Shown here: piece after piece, positions 1-9,232 of the stretch
Layout: each line of letters opens with the position of its first letter
Position numbering within the stretch: position 1 is the stretch's first letter
From: Pseudomonas frederiksbergensis
GTDB lineage: Bacteria; Pseudomonadota; Gammaproteobacteria; Pseudomonadales; Pseudomonadaceae
Assembly (NCBI RefSeq): GCF_000802155.2
Contig: NZ_JQGJ02000003.1
Coordinates: forward strand, 372,001-436,000
Direction: 5' to 3'
Length of the DNA: 64,000 nucleotides
Notes under the pieces: model-generated
What the model was told of the DNA's origin: nothing
Seen by the model: the letters and a program-made list of their open reading frames with translations, nothing else
Databases searched by the model: none
Translations under genes and position numbers: made by a program

Positions 1-183
1 CTTGCGATCCAGCAGCGTCACTTGCCCGCGAATGATCCCCTCCTCCTTCATCCGCTGAATCCGACGCCAGCAAGGCGATTGGGACAGACCTACCTGCTCG
101 GCGATCTGCGCACTGGAAAGCGAAGCGTCTTCCTGCAGCAAGGCCAGTATCCTGCGGTCATAAGCGTCCAGCTCGTTTTGCAT
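1..183 (-). CDS. Lrp/AsnC-family transcriptional regulator (N-terminal part)
   Basis: Only the first 61 codons are inside the window; the gene runs off the left edge. The translated start, MQNELDAYDRRILALLQEDA, followed by an IAEQVGLSQSPCWRRIQRM segment, is the typical AsnC-type helix-turn-helix of Lrp-family feast/famine regulators, which bind amino acids through a C-terminal RAM domain not visible here. It is divergent from the small ACT-like gene at 312, so the 128-base spacer probably carries its autoregulated promoter. The specific effector cannot be told from this fragment. Confidence 0.85.
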   Translation of the reverse strand, partial: MQNELDAYDRRILALLQEDASLSSAQIAEQVGLSQSPCWRRIQRMKEEGIIRGQVTLLDRK

Positions 184-311
184 AAATAAAGCCCAGATAG
201 ATCAAAATACGATTAATTCAATTCGGCTAATCCGCCCAATCAGCCCATCTTAGATAAGAAATACCCCGGCGCCCATGTAAAGATTTCTCCCGAACTTCTG
301 GAGACTTCCCC

Positions 312-650
312 ATGCCCTCATTGGAATCCGTCAGCACACCAGTGCTTCGTGCCGACGCCTGGCACACCGCCAACACCCATTGTCGCGCTCACTATCATTT
401 GCTCGGGGAAGCCGAGCCGGACCTGCCCTGCCGGGTGCTCAATCTGTTTGCCTTGCAAGGCCTCACGCTGGAAACGGCGCGGATCGAGCGCCTCGACGAT
501 CTGCTGTCGATAGAGATCCTCTTGGCCGGGCTGAGCTGGCACCGCGCGCAAGTGATCGCCGAAAAATTGCGTAACCTAATCAGCGTCTGTTCGGTGGACT
601 TGCAGGACGCCGATATTGCGCGGGCCGGGCCGGTCCTGGCGGCCGGTTGA
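312..650 (+). CDS. Small ACT-domain-like conserved protein of unknown function
   Basis: A 112-residue protein. The central part, RVLNLFALQGLTLETARIER, followed by LSIEILLAGLSWHRAQVIAEKLRNLISV, has the beta-alpha-beta-beta-alpha-beta rhythm of an ACT domain like that of acetolactate synthase small subunits, but it is one short domain without a recognisable partner domain. I infer a regulatory or ligand-binding role rather than catalysis. It is divergent from an Lrp-type regulator gene, which may control it. A GGAGA stretch lies about ten bases before the ATG. The ACT assignment rests on pattern only. Confidence 0.6.
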   Translation: MPSLESVSTPVLRADAWHTANTHCRAHYHLLGEAEPDLPCRVLNLFALQGLTLETARIERLDDLLSIEILLAGLSWHRAQVIAEKLRNLISVCSVDLQDADIARAGPVLAAG

Positions 651-800
651 GAGCATCCAGGCAAGAATTGGAAACGCATTGGTCGGGTAGTGGCCCAACG
701 GTCCATAGGGTCGGGACTATTCTTTTGCAGAACGAGCCAGGACGCCGAAGCGTCTGTATCGCGGCTTTGCTGCATTAGTCCAATAGGAACCCGAACGCCC

Positions 801-2585
801 ATGTCCACCAAACACGCCACTCAGGACCGCTGGCTGGACCTCAACGACCTGCTGCGCCAATTGGTCACCCAAGGCCTCATCAGCCAGGATTCGGCCGAGA
901 CTGCGCTCAATGCCCGCCGGCGCCATAACGCCAACAGCCAGCTACACCCATTGGAATTCATCGCCAACCAGCATCTCGACGACCTCAGCCGCCCCGGCAA
1001 GCGCCTGGACCTGGAGAACCTGACGCTATGGCTGGCCCAGCAGGCCGACCAGCCCTACATGCGCATCGACCCTTTGAAGATCAACGTGGCGGCTGTTACG
1101 CCGTTGATGTCCTACGCCTTTGCACAGCGCCACAAGATTCTCGCGGTCGCGGTGGATCGCGACGCCGTCACGGTCGCCAGCGCCCAGCCCTATGTCAGCA
1201 GTTGGGAATCAGACCTGACCCACGTGCTCAAATTGCCGGTCAAGCGCGTGGTGGCCAACCCCGTCGACATCCAACGCCTGAGCGTGGAGTTCTATCGACT
1301 GGCCAAGTCGGTCAGCGGCGCGACGACGGTCGACCAGCAACCCAGCAACCTGACCAATTTCGAACAACTGCTCAACCTGGGCGCCAGTGACCAGGAGCCG
1401 GACGCCAACGACGCGCATATCGTCAATATCGTCGACTGGCTGTTCCAGTACGCGTTCCAGCAACGGGCCAGCGATATCCATATCGAACCGCGCCGGGAGC
1501 AAGGCACCGTGCGCTTTCGCATCGACGGCGTGCTGCACACCGTCTACCAATTCCCGCCACAGGTGACGATGGCCATCATCAGCCGGCTCAAGAGCCTGGG
1601 CCGGATGAACGTCGCGGAAAAGCGCAAGCCCCAGGATGGCCGCGTCAAGACCAAGACCCCGGATGGCGGCGAGGTGGAGTTGCGACTGTCGACCTTGCCC
1701 ACCGCGTTCGGCGAGAAAATGGTCATGCGGATCTTCGACCCGGAAGTGCTGCTCAAGGATTTCGACCAGCTCGGCTTTTCCGCAGACGACTTGCGCCGCT
1801 GGCAGGACATGACTCGCCAGCCCAACGGCATCATCCTGGTCACGGGTCCCACCGGGTCCGGCAAGACAACCACCCTGTACACCACGCTGAAGAAACTGGC
1901 GACGCCGGAAGTGAACCTCTGCACCATCGAAGACCCGATTGAAATGGTCGAGGCCTCCTTCAACCAGATGCAGGTCCAGCACAATATCGAGCTGTCCTTT
2001 GCCGCAGGCGTCCGCGCGCTGATGCGACAGGACCCGGACATCATCATGATCGGCGAGATTCGCGACCTGGAGACCGCCGAAATGGCGATCCAGGCAGCGC
2101 TCACCGGACACCTCGTGCTCTCGACCCTGCACACCAATGATGCACCGAGCGCGATCAGCCGCCTGCTGGAACTCGGCGTGCCGCATTACCTGATCAAGGC
2201 CACGGTACTCGGGGTGATGGCCCAGCGCTTGGTGCGGACGTTGTGCCCCCATTGCAAGGCGCCCCTGACCCTGGACGAAGACGACTGGCAAACCCTGACA
2301 CGTCCCTGGCAGGCGCCACTGCCCACCAACGCCCAACAGGCCGTCGGTTGCTCGGAATGCCGTGACACCGGTTATCGCGGGCGCGCCGGGGTGTACGAGA
2401 TCATGCAGTTGAGCGACAGCGTAAAAGGCCTGATCCACCCTGACACCGACCTGCTGGCCGTGCGCCGCCAGGCGTTCAAGGAAGGCATGCGCAGCTTGCG
2501 GCTTTCTGGCGCGCAAAAGGTGGCGGCGGGCTTGACCACTGTCGAGGAAGTATTGCGGGTCACACCTCAGAGCGAGCAAAAGTAG
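801..2585 (+). CDS. GspE/PulE/PilB-type secretion or pilus assembly ATPase
   Basis: A 594-residue hexameric ATPase of the type II secretion/type IV pilus family. The order is an N-terminal MshEN-like domain (about 1-160), a linker, the N2 domain with the ASDIHIEPR segment, Walker [10 protein letters not shown] (about 349-357), the Asp box EDPIE, Walker [13 protein letters not shown] (about 411-422), the His box, and a zinc-binding tetracysteine (C482, C485, C517, C520). All catalytic motifs are present. ATG 801 is preferred to upstream in-frame starts because the family N-terminus begins there. No pilin, secretin, inner-membrane platform or prepilin peptidase gene is adjacent, so it is an orphan that must work with components encoded elsewhere. 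Confidence 0.88.
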   Translation: MSTKHATQDRWLDLNDLLRQLVTQGLISQDSAETALNARRRHNANSQLHPLEFIANQHLDDLSRPGKRLDLENLTLWLAQQADQPYMRIDPLKINVAAVTPLMSYAFAQRHKILAVAVDRDAVTVASAQPYVSSWESDLTHVLKLPVKRVVANPVDIQRLSVEFYRLAKSVSGATTVDQQPSNLTNFEQLLNLGASDQEPDANDAHIVNIVDWLFQYAFQQRASDIHIEPRREQGTVRFRIDGVLHTVYQFPPQVTMAIISRLKSLGRMNVAEKRKPQDGRVKTKTPDGGEVELRLSTLPTAFGEKMVMRIFDPEVLLKDFDQLGFSADDLRRWQDMTRQPNGIILVTGPTGSGKTTTLYTTLKKLATPEVNLCTIEDPIEMVEASFNQMQVQHNIELSFAAGVRALMRQDPDIIMIGEIRDLETAEMAIQAALTGHLVLSTLHTNDAPSAISRLLELGVPHYLIKATVLGVMAQRLVRTLCPHCKAPLTLDEDDWQTLTRPWQAPLPTNAQQAVGCSECRDTGYRGRAGVYEIMQLSDSVKGLIHPDTDLLAVRRQAFKEGMRSLRLSGAQKVAAGLTTVEEVLRVTPQSEQK

Positions 2586-2710
2586 GCACGGTCCGGCTAA
2601 AGGACCGGAAAACTCCCACGAACATACCGGAACGGACCGTAGCGAAGATAATGGCCGCTTGCCCTACACTCAGGGTTCGCAGGTCCATTCAATCCGCACA
2701 GGGAACCGTC

Positions 2711-3631
2711 ATGCAGATCGGTAGCGTACTTCTACTTTTCATCGGCCTCGTGGTCGCCATCCTGTTCATGGGGTTCAAGGTCGTGCCCCAGGGCTACCAA
2801 TGGACGGTCGAGCGGTTCGGCCGCTACACCAATACGCTCAAGCCGGGCCTGAACATCATCATCCCGGTGATGGACCGCATCGGTCGCAAGATCAACGTCA
2901 TGGAAAGCGTGCTGGACATCCCACCCCAGGAAGTCATCACCGCCGACAACGCCACGGTGCAGATCGACGCCGTGTGCTTTTTCCAGGTGGTCAATACGGC
3001 CCAGGCCGCCTACGAGGTCAACAACCTCGAGCACGCCATCCGCAACCTGTTGCAAACCAACATCCGCACGGTGCTGGGTTCCATGGAGCTGGATGCCATG
3101 TTGAGCCAGCGCGACGGTATCAACGAGAAATTGCTGCGCACCGTTGATGAGGCCACGGCACCTTGGGGCATCAAGATCACGCGGATCGAGATCAAGGACA
3201 TCAGCCCGCCGGCCGACCTGATGGCCGCCATGTCAGGGCAGATGAAAGCCGAACGTATCAAGCGTGCCCAGATCCTCGAAGCCGAGGGCTTGCGAGCGTC
3301 GGCGATCCTCACCGCCGAGGGCAAGAAACAGGCACAGATCCTCGAGGCCGAGGGCAGCCGCCAGGCCGCATTCCTCGAGTCCGAGGCCCGCGAGCGCCAG
3401 GCGCAGGCCGAAGCCCTCGCCACCCAGGTGGTGTCCCAGGCGATTGCCGACGGTAACGTCCAGGCCGTGAACTACTTCGTTGCGCAAAAATACATCGATG
3501 CGCTGGGCCAATTAGCCTCGGCCAACAATAGCAAGGTAATCCTGATGCCGCTGGAAGCCAGCCAGGTCATCGGAGCGGTCGGCGGCATTGGCGAAATCGT
3601 CAAGGCCACCTTCGACAGCAAGAAAGCCTGA
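2711..3631 (+). CDS. SPFH/Band 7 family membrane protein (stomatin-like, QmcA-type)
   Basis: A 306-residue protein with one N-terminal membrane segment (about 4-24), then the SPFH/PHB domain ([20 protein letters not shown] onward) and a C-terminal coiled coil rich in repeated EAEG segments (about 180-245). Such proteins oligomerise into membrane cages and are linked to protein quality control and membrane microdomains. It lies nine bases before an NfeD gene, the standard SPFH-NfeD pair. ATG 2711 is chosen because it begins directly before the hydrophobic anchor; the longer in-frame reading has no membrane-like start. Confidence 0.9.
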   Translation: MQIGSVLLLFIGLVVAILFMGFKVVPQGYQWTVERFGRYTNTLKPGLNIIIPVMDRIGRKINVMESVLDIPPQEVITADNATVQIDAVCFFQVVNTAQAAYEVNNLEHAIRNLLQTNIRTVLGSMELDAMLSQRDGINEKLLRTVDEATAPWGIKITRIEIKDISPPADLMAAMSGQMKAERIKRAQILEAEGLRASAILTAEGKKQAQILEAEGSRQAAFLESEARERQAQAEALATQVVSQAIADGNVQAVNYFVAQKYIDALGQLASANNSKVILMPLEASQVIGAVGGIGEIVKATFDSKKA

Positions 3632-3640
3632 GGCGCGCCT

Positions 3641-4090
3641 ATGTGGGAGTTCCTGCAGCAGATGTCTTATTGGGACTGGCTGGCGCTGGGCGTCATCCTG
3701 TTGATCCTGGAAATATTCGGCGCCGGCGGATACCTGTTATGGATTGGCATGGCCGCCGCTGCGGTGGGCGTGTTGACCTTCGTCCTGCCGCAAATGGCGT
3801 GGGAGGTGCAGTTCCTGCTGTTCGGCCTGTTCGCTATCGCGACAGCCCTGTATTGGTGGCGACGCCAGCGCAGCGCTATCCGCCAGAGCGACCAGCCGCA
3901 CCTGAACCTGCGCGGGCAGGAGCTGATTGGCAAGATATTCCAGGTCCATGAGGCGATCGTCGATGGGCGCGGCAAGATCAAGGTGGCCGATGGCGTTTGG
4001 TTGGCCAAAGGGCCCGATCTGCCTGTTGGCACAAGGGTCAGGGTAGTGGCGCAAGAAGGTACCGTGTTGACGATTGAAAAAGCTGACTGA
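3641..4090 (+). CDS. NfeD family membrane protein
   Basis: A 149-residue partner of the upstream SPFH protein. It has three predicted membrane segments (about 14-80) followed by a soluble OB-fold (about 90-149: GQELIGKIFQVHEAIVDGRG through VRVVAQEGTVLTIEKAD), the arrangement of short NfeD1b proteins that lack the ClpP-like protease domain. NfeD proteins are thought to bind and modulate the SPFH oligomer. The genes are nine bases apart and surely co-transcribed. Confidence 0.9.
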   Translation: MWEFLQQMSYWDWLALGVILLILEIFGAGGYLLWIGMAAAAVGVLTFVLPQMAWEVQFLLFGLFAIATALYWWRRQRSAIRQSDQPHLNLRGQELIGKIFQVHEAIVDGRGKIKVADGVWLAKGPDLPVGTRVRVVAQEGTVLTIEKAD

Positions 4091-4158
4091 CGTGTCATGG
4101 AACTGAACCGGGGCAACGGCAATCCAAAATCATAGTTAACCCTGTGGAGTCACCTATC

Positions 4159-4476
4159 ATGCGTCTCAAACTTGCTGTCGCGACCCTGGCCTTGCTTTCT
4201 CTTCCCGTGGGCTCGGCAATGGCCGACACGTTTTGGCGTAACGTCATCTCATCCGGTGCGACCACCGGTTCCACCTACCTGACCTTCAAGGATAACAAGC
4301 TGATCGTCGCCGCCCAGGACGACGCCGGCAGCTTCGTCGCCAGTGACGGCGGCATTCGTGGCCCTTACCTGGAAGCGGCCATGCAGAAAGTGCGTGCCGA
4401 CAACCCAGGCCTGCAAGCCACCGACATGGAACTGGCCAACGCGATCCTGGCGAAAAACGCCGTCGCCCAGGAGTGA
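4159..4476 (+). CDS. DUF2388 domain-containing exported protein
   Basis: A 105-residue protein with a clear Sec signal peptide (MRLKLAVATLALLSLPVGSAMA, cleavage after AMA near residue 22) and a mature part, FWRNVISSGATTGSTYLTF, typical of the DUF2388 family common in Pseudomonas. Function is unknown; it should be periplasmic. ATG 4159 is chosen because the GTGGAG ribosome binding site lies at 4144-4149, which a GTG start at 4144 would consume. A strong hairpin terminator follows. Confidence 0.85.
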   Translation: MRLKLAVATLALLSLPVGSAMADTFWRNVISSGATTGSTYLTFKDNKLIVAAQDDAGSFVASDGGIRGPYLEAAMQKVRADNPGLQATDMELANAILAKNAVAQE

Positions 4477-4488
4477 TTCCGGGCCAAT

Positions 4489-4521
4489 AAAAAATGCCGC
4501 TCGATCGAGCGGCATTTTTTT
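4489..4521. terminator. Bidirectional rho-independent terminator
   Basis: A perfect 11-base-pair stem (ATGCCGCTCGA / TCGAGCGGCAT, 4494-4515) is flanked by A-tract on one side and T-tract on the other. It sits between the convergent DUF2388 gene and gcvH and can end transcription from both. Confidence 0.9.
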
Positions 4522-4550
4522 GCCCGGAGATTACCCAAGGCTGTCCCGTC

Positions 4551-4934
4551 TTATTCGCCGATTGCAGCCTTGTAGCCGGTAGCGTCCAGCAGCTTGTCCA
4601 GCTCGGACGCATCGCTTGGCATGAGTTTGAAGATCCAAGCCCCGTAAGGATCGGAGTTCAACAACTCTGGCGAACCACTCAATTCTTCGTTGACTGCAAT
4701 CACTTCTCCGGCAATCGGGGAGTAGATGTCAGAAGCGGCCTTGACCGATTCCACCACACCGGCCTGATCGCCCGCAGCAAAAACCTTACCGACTTCAGTC
4801 AGCTCGACAAACACCACGTCGCCCAACGCTTCCTGCGCGTGGTCGCTGATGCCCACGGTGACGCTACCGTCGGCTTCCAGGCGAGCCCACTCGTGGCTTT
4901 CGGCGAAACGCAGTTCGGCAGGGATATCGCTCAT
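4551..4934 (-). CDS. gcvH: Glycine cleavage system H protein
   Basis: A 127-residue lipoyl carrier protein of the glycine cleavage complex; it shuttles the aminomethyl group from P-protein to T-protein. The lipoylation site is K65 in [10 protein letters not shown], within the conserved biotinyl-lipoyl fold. It lies 53 bases downstream of gcvT in the same direction. A gcvP gene does not follow; the next gene is a convergent DUF2388 gene, so decarboxylase must be encoded elsewhere. Confidence 0.96.
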   Translation of the reverse strand: MSDIPAELRFAESHEWARLEADGSVTVGISDHAQEALGDVVFVELTEVGKVFAAGDQAGVVESVKAASDIYSPIAGEVIAVNEELSGSPELLNSDPYGAWIFKLMPSDASELDKLLDATGYKAAIGE

Positions 4935-4987
4935 AATTCTGTGTCCTCAAGAGAAAGTGTCAGCGGCCAGCGGCCCGCCGCAAAGGG

Positions 4988-6070
4988 TTAGATCAGGGTT
5001 TTGCCATGGCGGACGAAGGTCGGCTTGACCACTCGTACCGGATACCACTTGCCACGAATTTCCACCTCGGCACGGTCAGCCGTAGCCATCGGAACACGTG
5101 CCAGGGCAATGGACTTGCTAAGCGTAGGAGAAAAACTACCACTGGTGATCTCTCCTTCGCCAACATTGGCGATACGGACCACTTGGTGGGCGCGTAGCAC
5201 ACCGCGCTCTTCCAGTACCAGCCCCACCAGTTTGTGCTGTACGCCAGCGGCGAGTTCAGCCTCCAGCGCAGCGCGACCGATGAACTGGCGGTCCGCGGGT
5301 TCCCAGGCGATGCTCCAGGCCATGTTCGAGGCCAACGGCGAAACATCCTGGTGGATGTCCTGGCCGTAGAGGTTCATGCCGGCTTCGAGGCGCAAGGTGT
5401 CGCGCGCGCCCAGCCCGATGGGAGAAATGCCGGCACCCACCAGGTCGTTGAAAAAACTCGGGGCTTCATGGGCCGGCAGGACAATCTCCAGGCCGTCCTC
5501 GCCGGTGTAGCCGGTCCGGGCGATGAACCAGTCACCGTCGGCGCGACCTTCGAAGGGCTTGAGCTGCTGGATCAACTGGCCGCGTGGTTGCGTGACCAGC
5601 TCGGCGATCTTGTGCCGGGCCTGGGGCCCCTGGATAGCCAGCATCGCCAGTTCGGCACGCTCGTGAAGTTGTACCTGGTAATCGCCGAGCTGCGCCTGCA
5701 TCCAGGCCAAGTCCTGATCTCGGGTCGAGGCGTTGAATACCAGCCGGTAACCGTCCTCGACGCGATAGATGATCATGTCGTCGACAATGCCGCCGCGCTC
5801 GTTGAGCATGGTGCTGTACAACGCACGACCGGTGTCCTGCAAGCGATCAACGTCATTGGCCAGCAAACGCTGTAGCCAGGCTTTGGCCTGGGGACCGGCG
5901 ACGTCGATCACGGTCATATGGGATACATCGAACACACCGCAGTCGCGGCGCACCTGATGGTGCTCTTCAACTTGCGATCCATAGTGCAAGGGCATATCCC
6001 AACCGCCAAAATCGACCATTTTCGCGCCGAGGGCGAGATGAAGGTCATACAGAGGCGTACGCTGTCCCAT
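4988..6070 (-). CDS. gcvT: Glycine cleavage system T protein (aminomethyltransferase)
   Basis: A 360-residue tetrahydrofolate-dependent aminomethyltransferase that releases ammonia from the H-protein-bound intermediate and forms 5,10-methylene-THF. The N-terminus TPLYDLHLALGAKMVDFGGWDMPLHY and the GVFDVSHM segment are diagnostic of GcvT. Start ATG at 6070 has a good AAGGAG site just upstream. It is the first gene of gcvT-gcvH. The upstream 170 bases show no glycine riboswitch that I can recognise. Confidence 0.96.
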   Translation of the reverse strand: MGQRTPLYDLHLALGAKMVDFGGWDMPLHYGSQVEEHHQVRRDCGVFDVSHMTVIDVAGPQAKAWLQRLLANDVDRLQDTGRALYSTMLNERGGIVDDMIIYRVEDGYRLVFNASTRDQDLAWMQAQLGDYQVQLHERAELAMLAIQGPQARHKIAELVTQPRGQLIQQLKPFEGRADGDWFIARTGYTGEDGLEIVLPAHEAPSFFNDLVGAGISPIGLGARDTLRLEAGMNLYGQDIHQDVSPLASNMAWSIAWEPADRQFIGRAALEAELAAGVQHKLVGLVLEERGVLRAHQVVRIANVGEGEITSGSFSPTLSKSIALARVPMATADRAEVEIRGKWYPVRVVKPTFVRHGKTLI

Positions 6071-6239
6071 GGGTTTCTCCTTCCGGGCTTGGCGAAGGTG
6101 CGGACGGGTACTGCCACAGCCCGAACGCCTAAAAAAAGGATTTTTCTGACGCTCCTAGCTACCCTGTCCGACAGACGGACCGCACCGAATGCCGCGCATT
6201 GTATCCGCATGATCCAGGACTGGCACCTAGGCGTGTGCT

Positions 6240-7865
6240 CTATTCACTGAGAACGCGCCGGTGGGCCGAACGCCGTATCAATCCGATGACCGGCAGCAAT
6301 CCCACCAGCACCAGGGTCAGCGCCGGCAACGCAGCTCGCGCCCATTCCCCTTCGCTGGTCATCTCAAAAACCCGTACCGCCAGCGTATCCCAGCCAAACG
6401 GGCGCATCAGCAATGTCGCGGGCATTTCCTTGAGCACGTCAACGAACACCAGCAGCGCAGCGCTCAAGGTGCCTGGGAGCAGCAACGGCAGATACACTTT
6501 GAAAAACAGTCGTGGCCCACTCACCCCAAGGCTTCGTGCGGCTTCAGGCAACGACGGACGAATACGCGCCAGGCTGCTTTCCAACGGGCCGTAGGCCACG
6601 GCCAGGAAACGCACCAGGTACGCCAGCAACAGCGCCGACAAGCTGCCCAGCAGCAACGGCTTGCCCGCGCCTCCGAACAGGGTCGACAGCGGAATGACCA
6701 GTTCGCGGTCCAGATAGCTGAACGCAAGCATGATCGACACCGCCAGCACTGACCCAGGCAAGGCGTAACCCAGGTTTGCCAGGCCGACACCGGCGCGGAT
6801 GGACCGGGTCGGCGCCAGGCGCCGAGCGAAGGCCAGCAGCAAGGCGACGCTGACCGTGACAAGGGCTGCGAGACCACCCAAATAGAGGGTATGGACAATC
6901 AGCCCGGCATAACGCTCGTCCAGGTCGAAACGACCGCGCTGCCAAAACCACACCACCAATTGCGTGACGGGAATGACAAACGCACAGGCAAAGACCAGCA
7001 GGCACCAGCCGCTGGCCGCCAGCGCCTTGAGTCCTCGCAAGGGGTAGAGCGCCTGCACACGCGGTCGCTCGTTGCCGGCCCGTTGGGCGCCCCGGGCGCG
7101 GCGTTCCCCATAGAGCACCACCATGACCGCCAACAACAGGAGGCTGGCCAGTTGGGCGGCACTTGAGAGGCTGAAGAAACCGTACCAGGTCTTGTAGATG
7201 GCCGTGGTAAACGTGTCGAAGTTGAACACTGACACCGCACCGAAGTCCGCCAGGGTTTCCATCAGCGCGAGCGCCACGCCAGCGCCGATTGCCGGTCGAG
7301 CCATCGGTAGCGCTACGCGCCAGAACGCCTGCCACGGCGACTGCCCGAGGACCCGGGCCGCTTCCATCAAGCCCTTGCCTTGCGCCAGGAAAGCGCTTCG
7401 CGCGAGCAGATAGACATAGGGATAGAAAACCAGGACCAGGACCAGGATTACCCCGCCAGTGGAGCGTACCCGAGGCAGGCGCAGGCCACTGCCGAACCAT
7501 TCGCGCAGCAGCGTCTGCACCGGACCGGCAAAATCCAGCAGGCCAACGAAGACAAACGCCAGTACATAGGCGGGGATCGCGAACGGCAGCATCAACGCCC
7601 AATCGAGCCATCGTCGGCCAGGGAACTCGCAGAGGCTGGTGAGCCAGGCCAGGCTCACGCCCAGCAGCGTCACGCCGACACCCACGCCAAGAATCAACGT
7701 CAGGGTATTGCCCAACAGGCGCGGCATCTGAGTGTCCCAGAGGTGGGACCAGATTTGCGGATCGATGCTCTGCCAGGACAGCAGCAGCACACTCAGGGGC
7801 AACAAGACCAGCGCAGCGACGGCGAAGACCAGGGGATACCAGCGGCGTTGGGCGGGGTGGGTCAA
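6240..7865 (-). CDS. Fe(III) ABC transporter permease (FbpB/SfuB type)
   Basis: About 541 residues with roughly twelve membrane segments and two binding-protein-dependent transport domains in tandem, the layout of ferric iron permeases. It has EAARVLGQSPWQAFWRVALP and EAARSLGVSGPRLFFKVYLPL, the two EAA loops that contact the ATPase. I choose TTG at 7865 (protein MTHPAQRRWYPLVFAV): it has an AGAAGAGAG site six to eight bases upstream. The ATG at 7907 lies directly against a REP element and has no ribosome binding site of its own. The binding protein gene lies upstream in the same direction beyond a REPIN; no ATPase gene is adjacent. Confidence 0.85.
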   Translation of the reverse strand: MTHPAQRRWYPLVFAVAALVLLPLSVLLLSWQSIDPQIWSHLWDTQMPRLLGNTLTLILGVGVGVTLLGVSLAWLTSLCEFPGRRWLDWALMLPFAIPAYVLAFVFVGLLDFAGPVQTLLREWFGSGLRLPRVRSTGGVILVLVLVFYPYVYLLARSAFLAQGKGLMEAARVLGQSPWQAFWRVALPMARPAIGAGVALALMETLADFGAVSVFNFDTFTTAIYKTWYGFFSLSSAAQLASLLLLAVMVVLYGERRARGAQRAGNERPRVQALYPLRGLKALAASGWCLLVFACAFVIPVTQLVVWFWQRGRFDLDERYAGLIVHTLYLGGLAALVTVSVALLLAFARRLAPTRSIRAGVGLANLGYALPGSVLAVSIMLAFSYLDRELVIPLSTLFGGAGKPLLLGSLSALLLAYLVRFLAVAYGPLESSLARIRPSLPEAARSLGVSGPRLFFKVYLPLLLPGTLSAALLVFVDVLKEMPATLLMRPFGWDTLAVRVFEMTSEGEWARAALPALTLVLVGLLPVIGLIRRSAHRRVLSE

Positions 7866-7907
7866 GGAAAGCTCTCTTCTGATGTCATCGCTGACAAATG
7901 GTCTCAT

Positions 7908-8052
7908 GTGGCGAGGGAGCTTGCTCCCGCTGGGCTACGAAGTAGCCCCAACGTCGAGATCATGCCCCGTCAGATAAACCTCGGCCGATATTCCGGGAGG
8001 GCTTCACCCTGGAGCGCCAGCCCGGTCCCGCGGGAGCAAGCTCCCTCACCAC
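7908..8052. repeat. REPIN (pair of inverted REP elements) between iron transport genes
   Basis: A GTGGCGAGGGAGCTTGCTCC copy at 7908 and its inverted counterpart, ending CTCCCTCACCAC at 8052, flank about 95 bases of spacer. This is the head-to-tail inverted arrangement of Pseudomonas REPINs. It separates the binding protein gene from the permease gene and touches the upstream ATG of the permease frame. Confidence 0.85.
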
Positions 8053-8078
8053 TCTTCATCGAATGACTGAGGGCAGTC

Positions 8079-9083
8079 TCAATTCCAGCCAGCGCGGTCC
8101 ATCATGCGGATGGCTTCGGCCTGGCGTTTACCCGCGACTTCCACCGGCAACGTATCGGCCTTGAACTCCCCCCAGGCGGCGACCTCCTTGGAAGGCTTCA
8201 CTTTCGGGTTCGCCGGGAACTCCTGGTTCACGTCGGCAAAGATGCTTTGCGCTTCAGGCGTGGTCATCCACTCCACCAGCTTCTTCGCGGCTTCCGGGTG
8301 CGGCGCATGCTTGGTCAAGCCAATGCCCGAGAGGTTGATGTGCACGCCCCGATCGGCCTGGTTCGGCCAGAACAACTTGACCTTCAAGTCCGGCTTCTGC
8401 TGGTGCAGGCGGCCGTAGTAGTAGGTGTTGACGATACCGACATCACACTGGCCGGCATTGATCGCTTCAAGCAGCGCAGTGTCGTCGGAAAACACGTCGG
8501 TGGACAGGTTCTTGACCCAGCCCTTGAGGATTTCCTCGGTTTTTTCCGCGCCGTGGGTTTCGATCAGGGTCGCGGTCAGGGACTGGTTGTAGACCTTCTT
8601 CGACGTCCGCAGGCACAAGCGGCCTTCCCACTCCTTGCCCGCCAGCGCCTCATAAGTGGTCAACTCGCCCGGTTTGACCCGGTCTGTGGAGTAAACAATG
8701 GTCCGCGCCCGCAGGCTCAGGCCGGTCCAGGCATTGGAAGACGCGCGATATTGAGCTGGGATGTTGGTGTCGATGACCGACGAGGTGAAGGGCTGGAGAA
8801 TCCCCATCTGCTCGGCTTGCCAGAGGTTGCCGGCGTCCACGGTGAGCAGCAGGTCGGCGGTGGCGTTTGCACCTTCGGCCTTGATCCGCTGCATGAGCGG
8901 CGCTTCCTTGTCGGTAATGAACTTCACCGCTACGCCGGTCTTCTTGGTGTACGCATCGAAGACCGGTTTGATCAATTCATCGATGCGCGAGGAATAGACC
9001 ACCACCTCATCGGCGGCCTGGGCGGCGGAAGTGCCAATCAGGGCCAGGGCGAGGGCGGACAGCAGGCGTTTAGTGGCCGACAT
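8079..9083 (-). CDS. Fe(III) ABC transporter periplasmic binding protein (FbpA/FutA type)
   Basis: A 334-residue extracellular solute-binding protein with a signal peptide ([23 protein letters not shown], cleavage near residue 23) and a mature start [21 protein letters not shown]. The [11 protein letters not shown] segment supplies the paired tyrosines that bind ferric iron in FbpA/FutA proteins. ATG 9083 has a GAGAG site upstream; longer in-frame starts would spoil the signal peptide. A Fur-box-like sequence lies 33-52 bases upstream. Confidence 0.92.
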   Translation of the reverse strand: MSATKRLLSALALALIGTSAAQAADEVVVYSSRIDELIKPVFDAYTKKTGVAVKFITDKEAPLMQRIKAEGANATADLLLTVDAGNLWQAEQMGILQPFTSSVIDTNIPAQYRASSNAWTGLSLRARTIVYSTDRVKPGELTTYEALAGKEWEGRLCLRTSKKVYNQSLTATLIETHGAEKTEEILKGWVKNLSTDVFSDDTALLEAINAGQCDVGIVNTYYYGRLHQQKPDLKVKLFWPNQADRGVHINLSGIGLTKHAPHPEAAKKLVEWMTTPEAQSIFADVNQEFPANPKVKPSKEVAAWGEFKADTLPVEVAGKRQAEAIRMMDRAGWN

Positions 9084-9115
9084 GGTAGCGGTCTCTCGGT
9101 AATGAACGGAGCGCA

Positions 9116-9135
9116 AATGATAAGGACTCACATTT
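9116..9135 (-). promoter_or_regulatory. Putative Fur box upstream of the iron binding protein gene
   Basis: The sequence AATGATAAGGACTCACATTT resembles the Pseudomonas Fur operator, an A/T-rich inverted repeat with AATGATAA on one side and a CATTT-like half on the other. It lies just upstream of the iron binding protein start, where iron-dependent repression would be expected. The call is by eye. Confidence 0.45.
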
Positions 9136-9232
9136 AGCACCACAATCGGACAGTGGGCAGACACGTTTCCAAATGTTGCACGGGTGACGTTGCGGTGGCT
9201 GCTCGCGATAGGCCATAAGCCCAAAACACCGT

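Noticed and set aside
6071..6239. Possible glycine riboswitch before gcvT
   Set aside because: The conserved glycine aptamer core segments are not visible in this 169-base leader.
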